From contig CAYWNK010000001.1 in the NCBI GenBank assembly GCA_964459495.1, positions 1-64,000 on the forward strand: a DNA stretch of 64,000 nucleotides, in the 5' to 3' direction. The notes beneath the pieces are model-generated. The model searched no databases. It saw nothing but the letters and a program-made list of their open reading frames with translations, and was not told the DNA's origin. The DNA comes from CAYWNK01 sp964459495. GTDB taxonomy: Bacteria > Planctomycetota > UBA1135 > GCA-002686595. Of the stretch, positions 18,209 through 25,863 are shown piece after piece; positions within the stretch are counted from its first letter, which is position 1; the number at the start of each line of letters is the position of its first letter. The position numbers and the translations under genes were made by a program.

Positions 18209-20269
18209 ATGTCGCGATCCCTTCTCACGTGCCTCGTGGGCGCAACCCTCGTCTCCGCCGCAGCACCCGCGGCGGCCCAAAACCGCATGACCCCCGAGCT
18301 GCTCTGGCAGCTGGGGCGCGTTTCCGGCGGCAGCCTCGACCCTTCCGGGAAAACCCTGCTCTACGGCGTGCGCCGCTACGAGCTCTCGGAGAACAAGGGC
18401 GACACCGATCTTTGGCTTGTCGACCTGGAGGGCGGTGAGCCCCGGCAGCTGACCAGCGGTCCGGTTTCCGAGGGCGCCCTGCATTGGGTCGAGACCGAGG
18501 CCGGCACGCGCCTGTTCCACCTGGCCAGCCGTGGTGACGAAGAGGACGCGACGCCCCAGGTTTGGTCCTTAGATCCGGAGACCGGCGACCTCCTGCAGGT
18601 GACCGATATCGAAGGTGGCGTCGGCAACCTCAAGGTCTCCCCCACCGGCGACCGCATCGCGTTCACTGTCGACGTCAAGCTCGATCAAACCGTCAACGAT
18701 GTCTTCCCAGACCTGCCGATGGCGGACGCGCGCATCATCGATGGGTTGATGTACCGCCACTGGAATCAGTGGCACGACTTCAAGTACAGCCACGTGTGCA
18801 CCGCGCCGATTCAGGCCGACGGGACAGCGGGCGAGATGGTCGACCTGATGAAAGGAATGCGCGTCGACTGCCCGGTGCCGCCGTTCGGTGGTTCGGAACA
18901 GTTCGCCTTCTCGGCAGACGGCAAGCACATCGCCGTAACCATGAAGATCGCGGCCAACTGGGCGGAGTCCACCGACAGCAACGTGTACCTGCGTCCCGCC
19001 GACGGCTCCGGTTCCTTTGAGAACCTCACGGCAGGCATGCACGGCTACGACAACAACCCGGTGTTCGCCGACGGTCTGCTGTACTTCCAGTCGATGGAAC
19101 GCCCCGGCTTCGAGGCCGACCGCAACCGGATCATGGAGATCGATCTGGAGACGCGCTCGATGACCGAGCTCACCGAGGGGCTGGATCAAACGACCCACGG
19201 CGTCACCGTTGCGCCTGATGGTGCTTCGCTCTACTTCCAATCGGAGTGGCGCGGCACCGATCAGATCTTCCGCCTGGACCGCGCGAGCAAGACGACGACG
19301 CAGGTTACGAAGGGTCAGTTCAACTATTCGCTGCGTGACATCACGCCGGATGGCAAGACGCTGGTGCTTGCGCGTCAGTCGATGGTGCGCCCCTGGGAAC
19401 TCGGCACGCAGCCCGCGGCGGGCGGTGAATGGAAAGCCCTGACCAACGTCAACGGCGCGATCTTCAAGGACCTTGAGCTGCCGACCGTGGAGGCGCGTTG
19501 GACGCGCAGCACCGACGGCGAGTCTGTGCACAGCTGGGTGATCTATCCCCCCGGCTTCGACAAGGAAAAGCAGTACCCGATGCTGACCTACTTCCAGGGA
19601 GGACCCCAGGGCCAGATCGGCCAGTGGTTCAGCTTCCGCTGGAACTTCCACCTGATGGCGGCCCACGGAGAATACGTCGTCGTGGCCCCCAACCGCCGCG
19701 GCCTGCCCGGCTTTGGCCGCAAGTGGAACGACGACATCTCCAAGGACTGGGGCGGCCAGGCGATGCAGGACATCCTTGCGGTGCATGACTCGATGATCGC
19801 CGAGCCCTACATCGACCCGGCGCGCGTGGGCGGAATCGGTGCGAGCTTTGGCGGTTACACCGCCTACTGGATGATGGGCAACGCGGCCGAGCGCTTCGCG
19901 GCGATCATTTCGCACTGCGGCCTCTTCAATCTCGAGTCGATGTACGGCTCGACCGAGGAGCTCTTCTTTGTCAACTGGGACGTGGGCGGACCCTACTGGC
20001 GCAGCGAGCAGGCCCAGGCCTCTTACGACAAGTTCTCGCCGCACCGCTACGTGCGCAGCTGGAAGACGCCACTGCTGGTGATCCACGGTGAGAAGGACTT
20101 CCGCGTGCCCATCACCCAGGGCATCGAGGCCTTCCAGGCCGCCCAGATCGAAGGCGTGCCCAGCCGTTTCCTGTACTTCCCCACCGAAGGCCACTGGGTT
20201 CAGTCGCCCCAGAACGGGGTCGTGTGGCATCGCGTGTTCTTCGAGTGGCTCGAAGAGCACGTGAAGTAG
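18209..20269 (+). CDS. Secreted S9 family prolyl oligopeptidase-type peptidase
   Basis: 686 residues with a signal peptide (residues 1-24, ending AAAQ). The first ~420 residues form repeated WD40/TolB-like strands (DLWLVDLEGGEPRQLTSG, VSPTGDRIAFTVD, VAPDGASLYFQSEWRGTDQIF), the beta-propeller of S9B/S9C enzymes. The C-terminal alpha/beta hydrolase has nucleophile Ser546 in GIGASFGGYTAYW, the Asp in VIHGEKDFRVP and the His in EGHWVQSPQN. Such enzymes cleave peptides from the N-terminus, often after proline or alanine. Here it would act in the periplasm or outside. It is divergent from parA with about 300 bp between them and ends in a strong terminator. Confidence 0.93.
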   Translation: MSRSLLTCLVGATLVSAAAPAAAQNRMTPELLWQLGRVSGGSLDPSGKTLLYGVRRYELSENKGDTDLWLVDLEGGEPRQLTSGPVSEGALHWVETEAGTRLFHLASRGDEEDATPQVWSLDPETGDLLQVTDIEGGVGNLKVSPTGDRIAFTVDVKLDQTVNDVFPDLPMADARIIDGLMYRHWNQWHDFKYSHVCTAPIQADGTAGEMVDLMKGMRVDCPVPPFGGSEQFAFSADGKHIAVTMKIAANWAESTDSNVYLRPADGSGSFENLTAGMHGYDNNPVFADGLLYFQSMERPGFEADRNRIMEIDLETRSMTELTEGLDQTTHGVTVAPDGASLYFQSEWRGTDQIFRLDRASKTTTQVTKGQFNYSLRDITPDGKTLVLARQSMVRPWELGTQPAAGGEWKALTNVNGAIFKDLELPTVEARWTRSTDGESVHSWVIYPPGFDKEKQYPMLTYFQGGPQGQIGQWFSFRWNFHLMAAHGEYVVVAPNRRGLPGFGRKWNDDISKDWGGQAMQDILAVHDSMIAEPYIDPARVGGIGASFGGYTAYWMMGNAAERFAAIISHCGLFNLESMYGSTEELFFVNWDVGGPYWRSEQAQASYDKFSPHRYVRSWKTPLLVIHGEKDFRVPITQGIEAFQAAQIEGVPSRFLYFPTEGHWVQSPQNGVVWHRVFFEWLEEHVK

Positions 20270-20304
20270 GCGTACGAGCGGCAGGCCGCTTGGACGGCAA
20301 GGGC

Positions 20305-20349
20305 AGGGGCGGTTGCCGCGTGCATAGCGCGAGGCAACCGCCCCTTTTT
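20305..20349 (+). terminator. Rho-independent terminator after the S9 peptidase gene
   Basis: 13-bp inverted repeat AGGGGCGGTTGCC / GGCAACCGCCCCT with a ~15-nt loop, followed by TTTTT and a second T run a few bases on. Confidence 0.9.
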
Positions 20350-20426
20350 GCGTTTTTTTTTGAGTTCAATCCAGAGTCGGCGGAAACCCTTCTATTGGAC
20401 CTACCAAAACCCAAGGAAAACCCACC

Positions 20427-21659
20427 ATGTTGCTTGCACTTGCACCCCTAGCCCTCCTCGCAGTTCCCCAACAGGTATTGATCGTCGATGCCCAGGGCGG
20501 TGGAAACTTCACCGACCTACCTGCAGCGGTTGCGGCCGCGTCATCAGGCGACGTGCTCCTTGTTCGGGAAGGGGACTATTCCGGCTTTCAGACCAGCGGA
20601 GTCGCACTCTCGATCCAAGCCCACCCCGCTGCGATCGAGGCGCCGCGCATTCTGGGCTCCGTGCGGTTGACCCAGGTCCCGCTAGGCGAGACCTTCCTGC
20701 TGGACGGATTCGAGGTTGAGGCGTTCGACCAACAGGTTCCGGTCTTGGTCACGCTCAATCCCGGTTCGATCCGGATTCAGGATTGCCTGCTCAAGGCTCA
20801 CCCGACGCAGTTTGGGGACTTCCCTGCCAGCGGGATGTTCGCCCAGACCAGCGACGACGTGGCGGTGGCCGACAGCACGCTGGAAGGCGGGGACATGCTC
20901 GCGTTTCTTGGGTATGCGGGCGGCGAAACCGGGGGCACCGGCGGGGCGGGCATCACCATCAACCAGGCGCAGGTCGCCGTCCACCGATCGATCCTGCGGG
21001 GCGGCGAAGGCGGAGACTTGCCGAATGGCGGGATCGGCGGGCAGGGTGGCCCTGGCGCGACAATCTTTGGAGGTCGGCTGCACCTGAGTCAGTGCTTCTT
21101 GCGTGCTGGTCAGTCGGGAGACACGGGCGACGGCATTTTCCCAGGCTTGTGCGCCAACGGCGGTCCGGGCCTCAGCGTGCTGAGCACGAATTCGAGGGTA
21201 AGCCAGCTCGGGACGACAATCGTAGGCGGGGATCCGGGGGCCTACATCACGGCTCCCTGCACGATAGGGGGTCAGATTGGGCCTGCCGTGAGCGGCGACC
21301 TGCGTACGATTCCAGGGGTGCCGCGCGCCCTGATTGTGGACGGCGTGGTGCTCGAGGGAACACCGGTGACGACGCGATATCGTGGCAAGCCCGGCGACCT
21401 TGCTGCACGCCTGGTCAGCACCTCCTCGGCTTTCCTGTGGCGGCCCGTGCGCAAGGGCGCGCTGCTGATCGACACCCAGCTTCCGCAGTCCATTCTGATC
21501 CAGGGCACGCTGGATGGGGAGGGCACGCTCGAGGTGACCGAGACCTTCGGGCTGCCGGCCGGCGTGCAGGCTTCGACCCTGTACCTGCAGGGCCTCTTCG
21601 TCGGGGTCGACGGGGTCACCAATCTCGCCAACCCGCGGGCGATGACGATCGTACGCTGA
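20427..21659 (+). CDS. Secreted right-handed beta-helix protein
   Basis: 410 residues with a short signal peptide (MLLALAPLALLAVPQ). The mature start has the pattern DAQGGGNFTDLPAAVAAASSGDVLLVREGDY. This is the entry motif of parallel beta-helix proteins of the pectate-lyase-like fold (an initial helix followed by 'GD.V.V..G.Y'). Further coils rich in Gly, Asp and Ile follow (IQDCLLKAHP, VAVADSTLEGGD, GGIGGQGGPG). No polysaccharide-lyase catalytic residues can be picked out with confidence, so enzyme activity is not claimed. It uses TGA as its stop codon, a useful contrast to the two genes that follow. About 170 bp separate it from the next gene. Confidence 0.75.
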   Translation: MLLALAPLALLAVPQQVLIVDAQGGGNFTDLPAAVAAASSGDVLLVREGDYSGFQTSGVALSIQAHPAAIEAPRILGSVRLTQVPLGETFLLDGFEVEAFDQQVPVLVTLNPGSIRIQDCLLKAHPTQFGDFPASGMFAQTSDDVAVADSTLEGGDMLAFLGYAGGETGGTGGAGITINQAQVAVHRSILRGGEGGDLPNGGIGGQGGPGATIFGGRLHLSQCFLRAGQSGDTGDGIFPGLCANGGPGLSVLSTNSRVSQLGTTIVGGDPGAYITAPCTIGGQIGPAVSGDLRTIPGVPRALIVDGVVLEGTPVTTRYRGKPGDLAARLVSTSSAFLWRPVRKGALLIDTQLPQSILIQGTLDGEGTLEVTETFGLPAGVQASTLYLQGLFVGVDGVTNLANPRAMTIVR

Positions 21660-21833
21660 TACAGTTTCCTTACGCCTAGGGTGGCCCATTCCTCGAATCG
21701 GGCCCCGGAAGTACGGCGAGTACGGTGATCCCCCGGCTCTTTCCGGTCACAACTCGGGCCGAGGTCCTTACAACAGGGGTGCTGGCGGGACGTTCCCGCA
21801 GCCCTATCTCCCTTTTTGATCCCATCGGATCCC

Positions 21834-22154
21834 ATGAAAACCATCCTCACCCTCTGCGCGGTGCTGGTGCCCTTCGGCCTGACGGCCTGCACCAACACCC
21901 CCGTCGAGCACGAGACCAAGACCCTCGCGGTCGAGGCGGCATCGCCGGTCACGCTCGATATCACCGGAATGACCTGAGGCACTGCCTGCCCCCCGAAAGT
22001 GCGGTCTGCACTTCTCACGGTAGACGGAGTCAACGACATCGACGTGGACTACGCGGCCTCGACAGCCACGGTTCACTTCGACGGCAAGATCAACCCGGCC
22101 AAGTTCGCAATGGCCCTTGAGAACGCCGGCTTCGGCGTTGCTGGAACCCTCTAG
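21834..22154 (+). CDS. Predicted selenoprotein: HMA-domain lipoprotein 1 (in-frame TGA at codon 48)
   Basis: Reading from ATG 21834 to TAG 22152-22154 gives 106 residues if the TGA at 21975-21977 is decoded as selenocysteine. Residues 1-19 are a lipoprotein signal with lipobox LTAC (lipidated Cys19). After a ~20-residue linker comes a heavy-metal-associated domain: VTLDITGMT-U48-GTACPPKV, then LLTVDGVNDIDVDY, ATVHFDG and FAMALENAGFGV. These follow the beta-alpha-beta-beta-alpha-beta pattern of HMA domains. Sec48 replaces the first Cys of the usual GMTCxxC; Cys52 is the partner. A SECIS-like hairpin starts 19 nt after the TGA. A 9-bp gap leads to a second gene of the same design. If not a selenoprotein it would be a 47-residue fragment, which the conserved downstream coding argues against. 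The likely role is extracytoplasmic metal or thiol chemistry. Confidence 0.82.
21997..22013 (+). promoter_or_regulatory. Candidate bacterial SECIS hairpin for lipoprotein 1
   Basis: Stem AAGTGC / GCACTT closed by the loop GGTCT, with the loop beginning 26 nt after the TGA at 21975. Bacterial SECIS elements lie inside the coding region just after the UGA and have a short stem with G and U in the apical loop, bound by SelB. Stem, loop bases and distance all fit. Confidence 0.65.
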
Positions 22155-22163
22155 GAGAACCTG

Positions 22164-22523
22164 ATGAAGAACCAACTTCTGTTTGCCGCGGCGATCGCCG
22201 CGCTCGGGTTCACCTCGTGCACCAAAGAAGGCACCGAGGCCGAGACCCAGACCAACGCACCCGCAGAGATCGCAGCACCCGACGCTCCGGCGGCACCGAA
22301 GGCCAAGACGGTGTCCTTCGAAGTCACCGGAATGACGTGAGGCGCCGCCTGCCCCCCGAAGGTTTCTTCGGCGGTGGCAAAGGGCCTTGGCGTGTCCAAG
22401 GACAAGATCCACATCGACTACAACACGAAGCTCGTCACCATTGATATGGAGGCCGACGACTTCGACCAAGCCGCCTGCGAGAAAGCTCTCGAGGACGGCG
22501 GCTACGGCATGAAGAGCATGTAG
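22164..22523 (+). CDS. Predicted selenoprotein: HMA-domain lipoprotein 2 (in-frame TGA at codon 59)
   Basis: Reading from ATG 22164 to TAG 22521-22523 gives 119 residues with the TGA at 22338-22340 as selenocysteine. A good Shine-Dalgarno AGGAG (22153-22157) sits over the upstream stop, so the pair is co-translated. Residues 1-19 form a lipoprotein signal with lipobox FTSC (Cys19). An Ala/Pro/Glu-rich linker follows, then an HMA domain: VSFEVTGMT-U59-GAACPPKV, then a helix, HIDYNTKLVTIDM, and FDQAACEKALEDGGYGM. The motif is the same as in the first gene but codons differ synonymously (ACG vs ACC, AAG vs AAA, GTT vs GTG), and the rest of the domain has diverged widely. Both reading frames are therefore under selection on both sides of the TGA. 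The protein carries one extra Cys late in the domain. Confidence 0.82.
22356..22371 (+). promoter_or_regulatory. Candidate bacterial SECIS hairpin for lipoprotein 2
   Basis: Stem CCGAAG / CTTCGG with a four-base loop GTTT that starts 22 nt after the TGA at 22338. It has the same position and architecture as the element in the first gene, but mostly different stem bases, which is what conserved structure looks like. Confidence 0.65.
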
Positions 22524-22575
22524 TTCCCCCGTTGCTGGCGTCCCTGGGTTGCGACCCAGGATCGCGTCCAGCATC

Positions 22576-22624
22576 AGCGAGCGCAGGCTGCCCGGGCAAT
22601 GCCCTGGCAGCCTGCGTTCGCTTT
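22576..22624 (+). terminator. Terminator after the HMA lipoprotein pair
   Basis: Long inverted repeat of about 16 bp (GCGAGCGCAGGCTGCC pairing with GGCAGCCTGCGTTCGC, one G-T pair) with a 13-nt loop, followed by TTT. It closes the two-gene unit on the plus strand and could also serve the convergent minus-strand genes. Confidence 0.7.
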
Positions 22625-22632
22625 AGCCCGGG

Positions 22633-23490
22633 TCAGTGGGAGTGATCGAACTCGATCCAGTCGGTTGGCGGGATGGCCTTCACGGGTTCGTCGAGCAGGA
22701 CTTTCCAGCGCAGCCGCCCTGAGGGTAAGGCCTGTTCGATGGCGTAGTTGCCCGACACGATTCCGGAGGCGCGCACGAGCGGGGTGCCGCGCAGGGTTTC
22801 AACGATCAAGGTGCAGCCCAGGCCGGGGGGAGCGCTCCAGAGGAACTCCTTGAGGAGCTGCGCCTGTACGAGGGGCGCCTGGGGCACGAGCTTGAGCGTC
22901 TTGGCGGCGGGGGCCTGTTGGCTACCGGCTGGGCTGGTGATCGCAGGGGCCGGGTCGCCGCGCAGGGGAGAGTAGGGCGAGACCGCGAGAAAAGTCGCGA
23001 TGACGCCAAGTACGCCGATCACGGCCCAGACGGGGCGCTGGGGGTTGGGTTCGGTGGCTGGTCGTAGCTTCTGTTCTGCGCGGAAGCGGGCGAGGGCGTC
23101 GCGTGCGGTGGCTTGACCGGGGGCGTCCTCGATGGTGCGCGCCTCATCGAGGATGAACGCAGCGTCCTCATCGGTGTCGAGGCGCAGGTGTTGCGCAGTG
23201 CTGCGCGCAAGCCACATGTCGAGGGGCTCGACGCCGGTGAACTGGGGCAGGTCCTGCCACAGGGCGATGGAAGTACTGGATGCGAGTTCGTCGAGCTCTT
23301 CCTGTTCGAGGGGCTCCTCGATTCGCCTGTTCCAAGCAGCCAACAATTTGGGTACGAGCTCCAGCCGGCGGGCGTAGGCGGCGAGCTGGGCGGGCTCGCC
23401 GCGTAGGGCGCCAGCGCGGAGATCGGTGTCCGCGTGATCGGGTTCGGGCCCCCCAGGGGAGCCTTGCCTCGCGAAGTGCTGATCCGCCAT
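22633..23490 (-). CDS. Single-pass membrane protein, unknown function
   Basis: 285 residues from the ATG at 23490, which overlaps the bshB1 stop (TGATG arrangement). The N-terminal ~165 residues are predicted cytoplasmic and helical (AQLAAYARRLELVPKLLAAW, EELDELASSTSIALWQDLP). A single membrane helix lies near residues 175-195 (VWAVIGVLGVIATFLAV). A ~90-residue Pro/Ala-then-beta region follows outside (FLWSAPPGLGCTLIVETLRG, GNYAIEQALPSGRLRWKVLL). The soluble-helix-soluble layout is like anti-sigma factors, but there is no zinc-binding HxxxCxxC motif and no sigma gene beside it. I do not recognise a family. Its tight coupling to bshB1 suggests co-expression, not necessarily shared function. 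Confidence 0.7.
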   Translation of the reverse strand: MADQHFARQGSPGGPEPDHADTDLRAGALRGEPAQLAAYARRLELVPKLLAAWNRRIEEPLEQEELDELASSTSIALWQDLPQFTGVEPLDMWLARSTAQHLRLDTDEDAAFILDEARTIEDAPGQATARDALARFRAEQKLRPATEPNPQRPVWAVIGVLGVIATFLAVSPYSPLRGDPAPAITSPAGSQQAPAAKTLKLVPQAPLVQAQLLKEFLWSAPPGLGCTLIVETLRGTPLVRASGIVSGNYAIEQALPSGRLRWKVLLDEPVKAIPPTDWIEFDHSH

Positions 23491-24215
23491 CAGGACGATC
23501 TGGCGAGCCAGCGGCGCAGCGGGTCGTCGACGGGCAGCGGGCCTTGGTGCAGCAGGGGTTCGCCGAGCTGGGCGCTGATCAACTCGCCCCAGTAGCGAGC
23601 CTTGGTGCGTACGCGCTCGAGGATGTTGGAGCCAAAGAGGAAGTGCTTGCCATCGTCGTCCGCGCCGTCGGGCACGAGCTGGCTGTGGTAGCACTGGATC
23701 AGGCGCTCCTTAGCCTCCCATACGTCGCCTACGTCGACGACGAGCGTGGGGCTGTCGGCGACGTGGCCGAAGAAATGGTAGAGGTGCGGGGGCCGGCGTG
23801 GTGATTCCCCTGCCTGTTCGGCGAGGCGGCGGAGACCCGACAGGTACCAGGCGGACTTGGCGAGTTCCCCCGCCGCGACGTGGTCGGGGTGTAGATCGTT
23901 CGGATGGTGGGCGATCACGACGTCGGGCTGGAGCCGGCGGAGGTGCCCGGCGAGCGCTTCGCGCGCTTCGACGGTGACCTGCACGCGACTGTCGGGTTGG
24001 CCAAGGTTGAGGCGCACGTCGAGGCCCAGCACCTTGTCGGCGGCGGCGGTCTCGGCGTCGCGGTCGGCCTGGGTGCCGCGCGAGCCCATCTCGCCGCGCG
24101 TGATGTCGAGGATCCCGATCTTCGCGCCGGCGGCCTTTGCCTTCAACAGCGTGCCGCCAATGCCGATTTCGGCATCGTCGGGGTGGGCGGCGATCGCAAG
24201 GACGTCGAGCTTCAT
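23490..24215 (-). CDS. bshB1: Bacillithiol deacetylase BshB1
   Basis: 241 residues from the ATG at 24215 (MKLDVLAIAAHPDDAEIGIGG). A longer open frame upstream is not family-like and runs into bshC. Zn-dependent LmbE/PIG-L deacetylase that removes acetate from GlcNAc-malate. The metal-binding AHPDD (residues 10-14) and HPNDLHPDH are both present, along with GEMGSRGT and LNLGQPDSRV, which are typical of BshB1 rather than generic PIG-L. Near the end YHSQLVPDG and ARYWGELI match the family's C-terminus. It follows bshC by 13 bp and the downstream membrane gene starts at its stop. Confidence 0.93.
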   Translation of the reverse strand: MKLDVLAIAAHPDDAEIGIGGTLLKAKAAGAKIGILDITRGEMGSRGTQADRDAETAAADKVLGLDVRLNLGQPDSRVQVTVEAREALAGHLRRLQPDVVIAHHPNDLHPDHVAAGELAKSAWYLSGLRRLAEQAGESPRRPPHLYHFFGHVADSPTLVVDVGDVWEAKERLIQCYHSQLVPDGADDDGKHFLFGSNILERVRTKARYWGELISAQLGEPLLHQGPLPVDDPLRRWLARSS

Positions 24216-24228
24216 CAGGGGGATTCCA

Positions 24229-25863
24229 TCAGAGGGACAGGTGCACGGCGATGTGTTCGGCTGAAATGGCGGGCAGTTCGCGCCACAGGGCGTCGACAAA
24301 GGCGGGGCCGAATAGGGCCAGCGAAGGTACAGGTCCGAGCACGCGTTCCTGGGGTTTGCCCCGGGGCACGAGGCTGTGGTTGGCGCGTCGCACGTGGCGT
24401 TCGCCCTTTCCTGAGTGGTTGGCGTGCACGCGCATGGCCTTGCCGAGCAGCTTGTCGACTGCGCCTTCCATTTGGCTCGCGGCTTTCTTGAGGGCAACGC
24501 CAAGGGACGGGTCGAGGGCGCCCAGAGCTTCGCGCTGGGTCATCAGGCTGGTGCGCGCTTCGCCGGCGAGACGCTTCAGGTCGGCGAACACGGCGGGTTC
24601 TGCAGACTCCGTGCGCGGCGGCTCGTACTCGCCCTTCGCCCGCAAAATGTCAGCCACCGGGCATTCCAGCTTGGCGAGGCTCGCTTCAACGTCGGGCTCG
24701 ATCAGCGTACAGGAGATGCGCGGCACAAATGCTGTGCGTGGAATGCCGCACACGTCGCGCGCGCCGGCGAGCTGGGCGTGGTAGGCGAGCTCGCCCCAGC
24801 CGCCCACGTAGGCGCAGGATGGAAACACGGCGTCCTGAACCAGCGGGCGGAGCAGGCCGCCTGCCGACCACTTCTCGGGCTCGTCGACGATCATTGCCGC
24901 GAGTTCCACCGGAGTCCGTGAGCCGGGTTCATCGTCATACTTGTAGCCGTCGCCGCCCAAGCGCAAGGGCTGGCGGCCGTTCTCGTCTACGCGAAAGACC
25001 ATGGCTGCCGTTTCAGGGTCGATGGCGGGCCGGCCTCCGTCGGGGGCTTGCTGAGCTTCCATTGCCTGCTGGCGCAGGGCCGCCCTGGGATCCTTGCCCA
25101 CGATTTCGGCCAGCGCGCGCGAAAGAACCGGCCGGATCCAGTCAGGTTCGACGACGACGAGGCCATGTTCCCCGAGAAGGCCGGTGAGGGCGCGGGTGAG
25201 AGCGCGCGTCAGGCTCTCCCCGTGGCGCGGGCTGCACAGGTCCAAGGCCCAATCGACGTGGGCGTAGTCCCCGTAGGTGTGAGCGAACAGCGCACGAGCC
25301 GCGTCGATCTTGTTGGTCTCCTCGTCCAGCAGGATACGGCTGATCGGTTGGCGGCCTGCAGGGAGGCTGGGAAGCCCGACCTTCTGCACGTCGAGGTTGC
25401 GATTGACAAGGTAGGTGTGGTTGACCTCGGAGATGTCGTGGTCTTCGCCGTGGTTCCAAAACACAGGTACGACGGGGACACCCCACTTGCGCGACTGCTC
25501 CGCGGCGAGGCGGCAGGTCTGCAGCGCCTTGTAGAGGGTGTAGAGCGGTCCGGCGAAGAGTCCCGGCTGCTGTCCCGTGACGACGGCGAGCGAACCCTCC
25601 CGCCCCAACACCTCGAGCGAGGTGCGCGCCCTGCCCGGGAGTCCATCGATACCGAAGACCTTGGTCAGGCCTTGGTCGATTCCATGGACGAGTTCCTGGC
25701 GCACGGGGCCGGAATGTCGATCCTCGAGCCGCGCGACGTCCTCGATCCGTCTGGCGACAGGTACGCCGTTCACCGAGCCTTCGGCGAGCGCCGTCCGGGC
25801 GAGCTTGGAGAGGCCCAGCACGTCCGCGGGCAGGTGTTCGAGGCGGGACTGGAGCGTGCTCAT
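24229..25863 (-). CDS. bshC: Bacillithiol synthase (cysteine-adding enzyme) BshC
   Basis: 544 residues, the usual length. BshC couples cysteine to glucosaminyl-malate, completing bacillithiol. Family landmarks are VVTGQQPGLFAGPLYTLYKA, PVFWNHGEDHDISEVNH, and, in the second half, GGLLRPLVQDAVFPSCAYVGGWGELAYHAQL. The Rossmann-like core and a C-terminal coiled-coil segment (about 440-480, EARTSLMTQREALGALDPS to KLLGKAMR) fit known structures of the family. The start overlaps the pyrF stop by 4 bp and bshB1 follows by 13 bp. With bshA at 14892 the three-gene pathway is complete in this window. Confidence 0.95.
   Translation of the reverse strand: MSTLQSRLEHLPADVLGLSKLARTALAEGSVNGVPVARRIEDVARLEDRHSGPVRQELVHGIDQGLTKVFGIDGLPGRARTSLEVLGREGSLAVVTGQQPGLFAGPLYTLYKALQTCRLAAEQSRKWGVPVVPVFWNHGEDHDISEVNHTYLVNRNLDVQKVGLPSLPAGRQPISRILLDEETNKIDAARALFAHTYGDYAHVDWALDLCSPRHGESLTRALTRALTGLLGEHGLVVVEPDWIRPVLSRALAEIVGKDPRAALRQQAMEAQQAPDGGRPAIDPETAAMVFRVDENGRQPLRLGGDGYKYDDEPGSRTPVELAAMIVDEPEKWSAGGLLRPLVQDAVFPSCAYVGGWGELAYHAQLAGARDVCGIPRTAFVPRISCTLIEPDVEASLAKLECPVADILRAKGEYEPPRTESAEPAVFADLKRLAGEARTSLMTQREALGALDPSLGVALKKAASQMEGAVDKLLGKAMRVHANHSGKGERHVRRANHSLVPRGKPQERVLGPVPSLALFGPAFVDALWRELPAISAEHIAVHLSL

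Noticed and set aside
21975..22340. Reading TGA as tryptophan (altered genetic code)
   Set aside because: Other genes in the window end with TGA (for example 21659 and 41409) and are followed by non-coding sequence, so TGA is a stop here. Only the two HMA genes call for readthrough.
21804..22574. A 256-codon open frame on the minus strand over the HMA pair
   Set aside because: Its product is His/Gly/Val-rich with no domain pattern, and it is antisense to two plus-strand genes with lipobox, HMA motif and proper stops; it is a by-product of GC-rich coding on the other strand.
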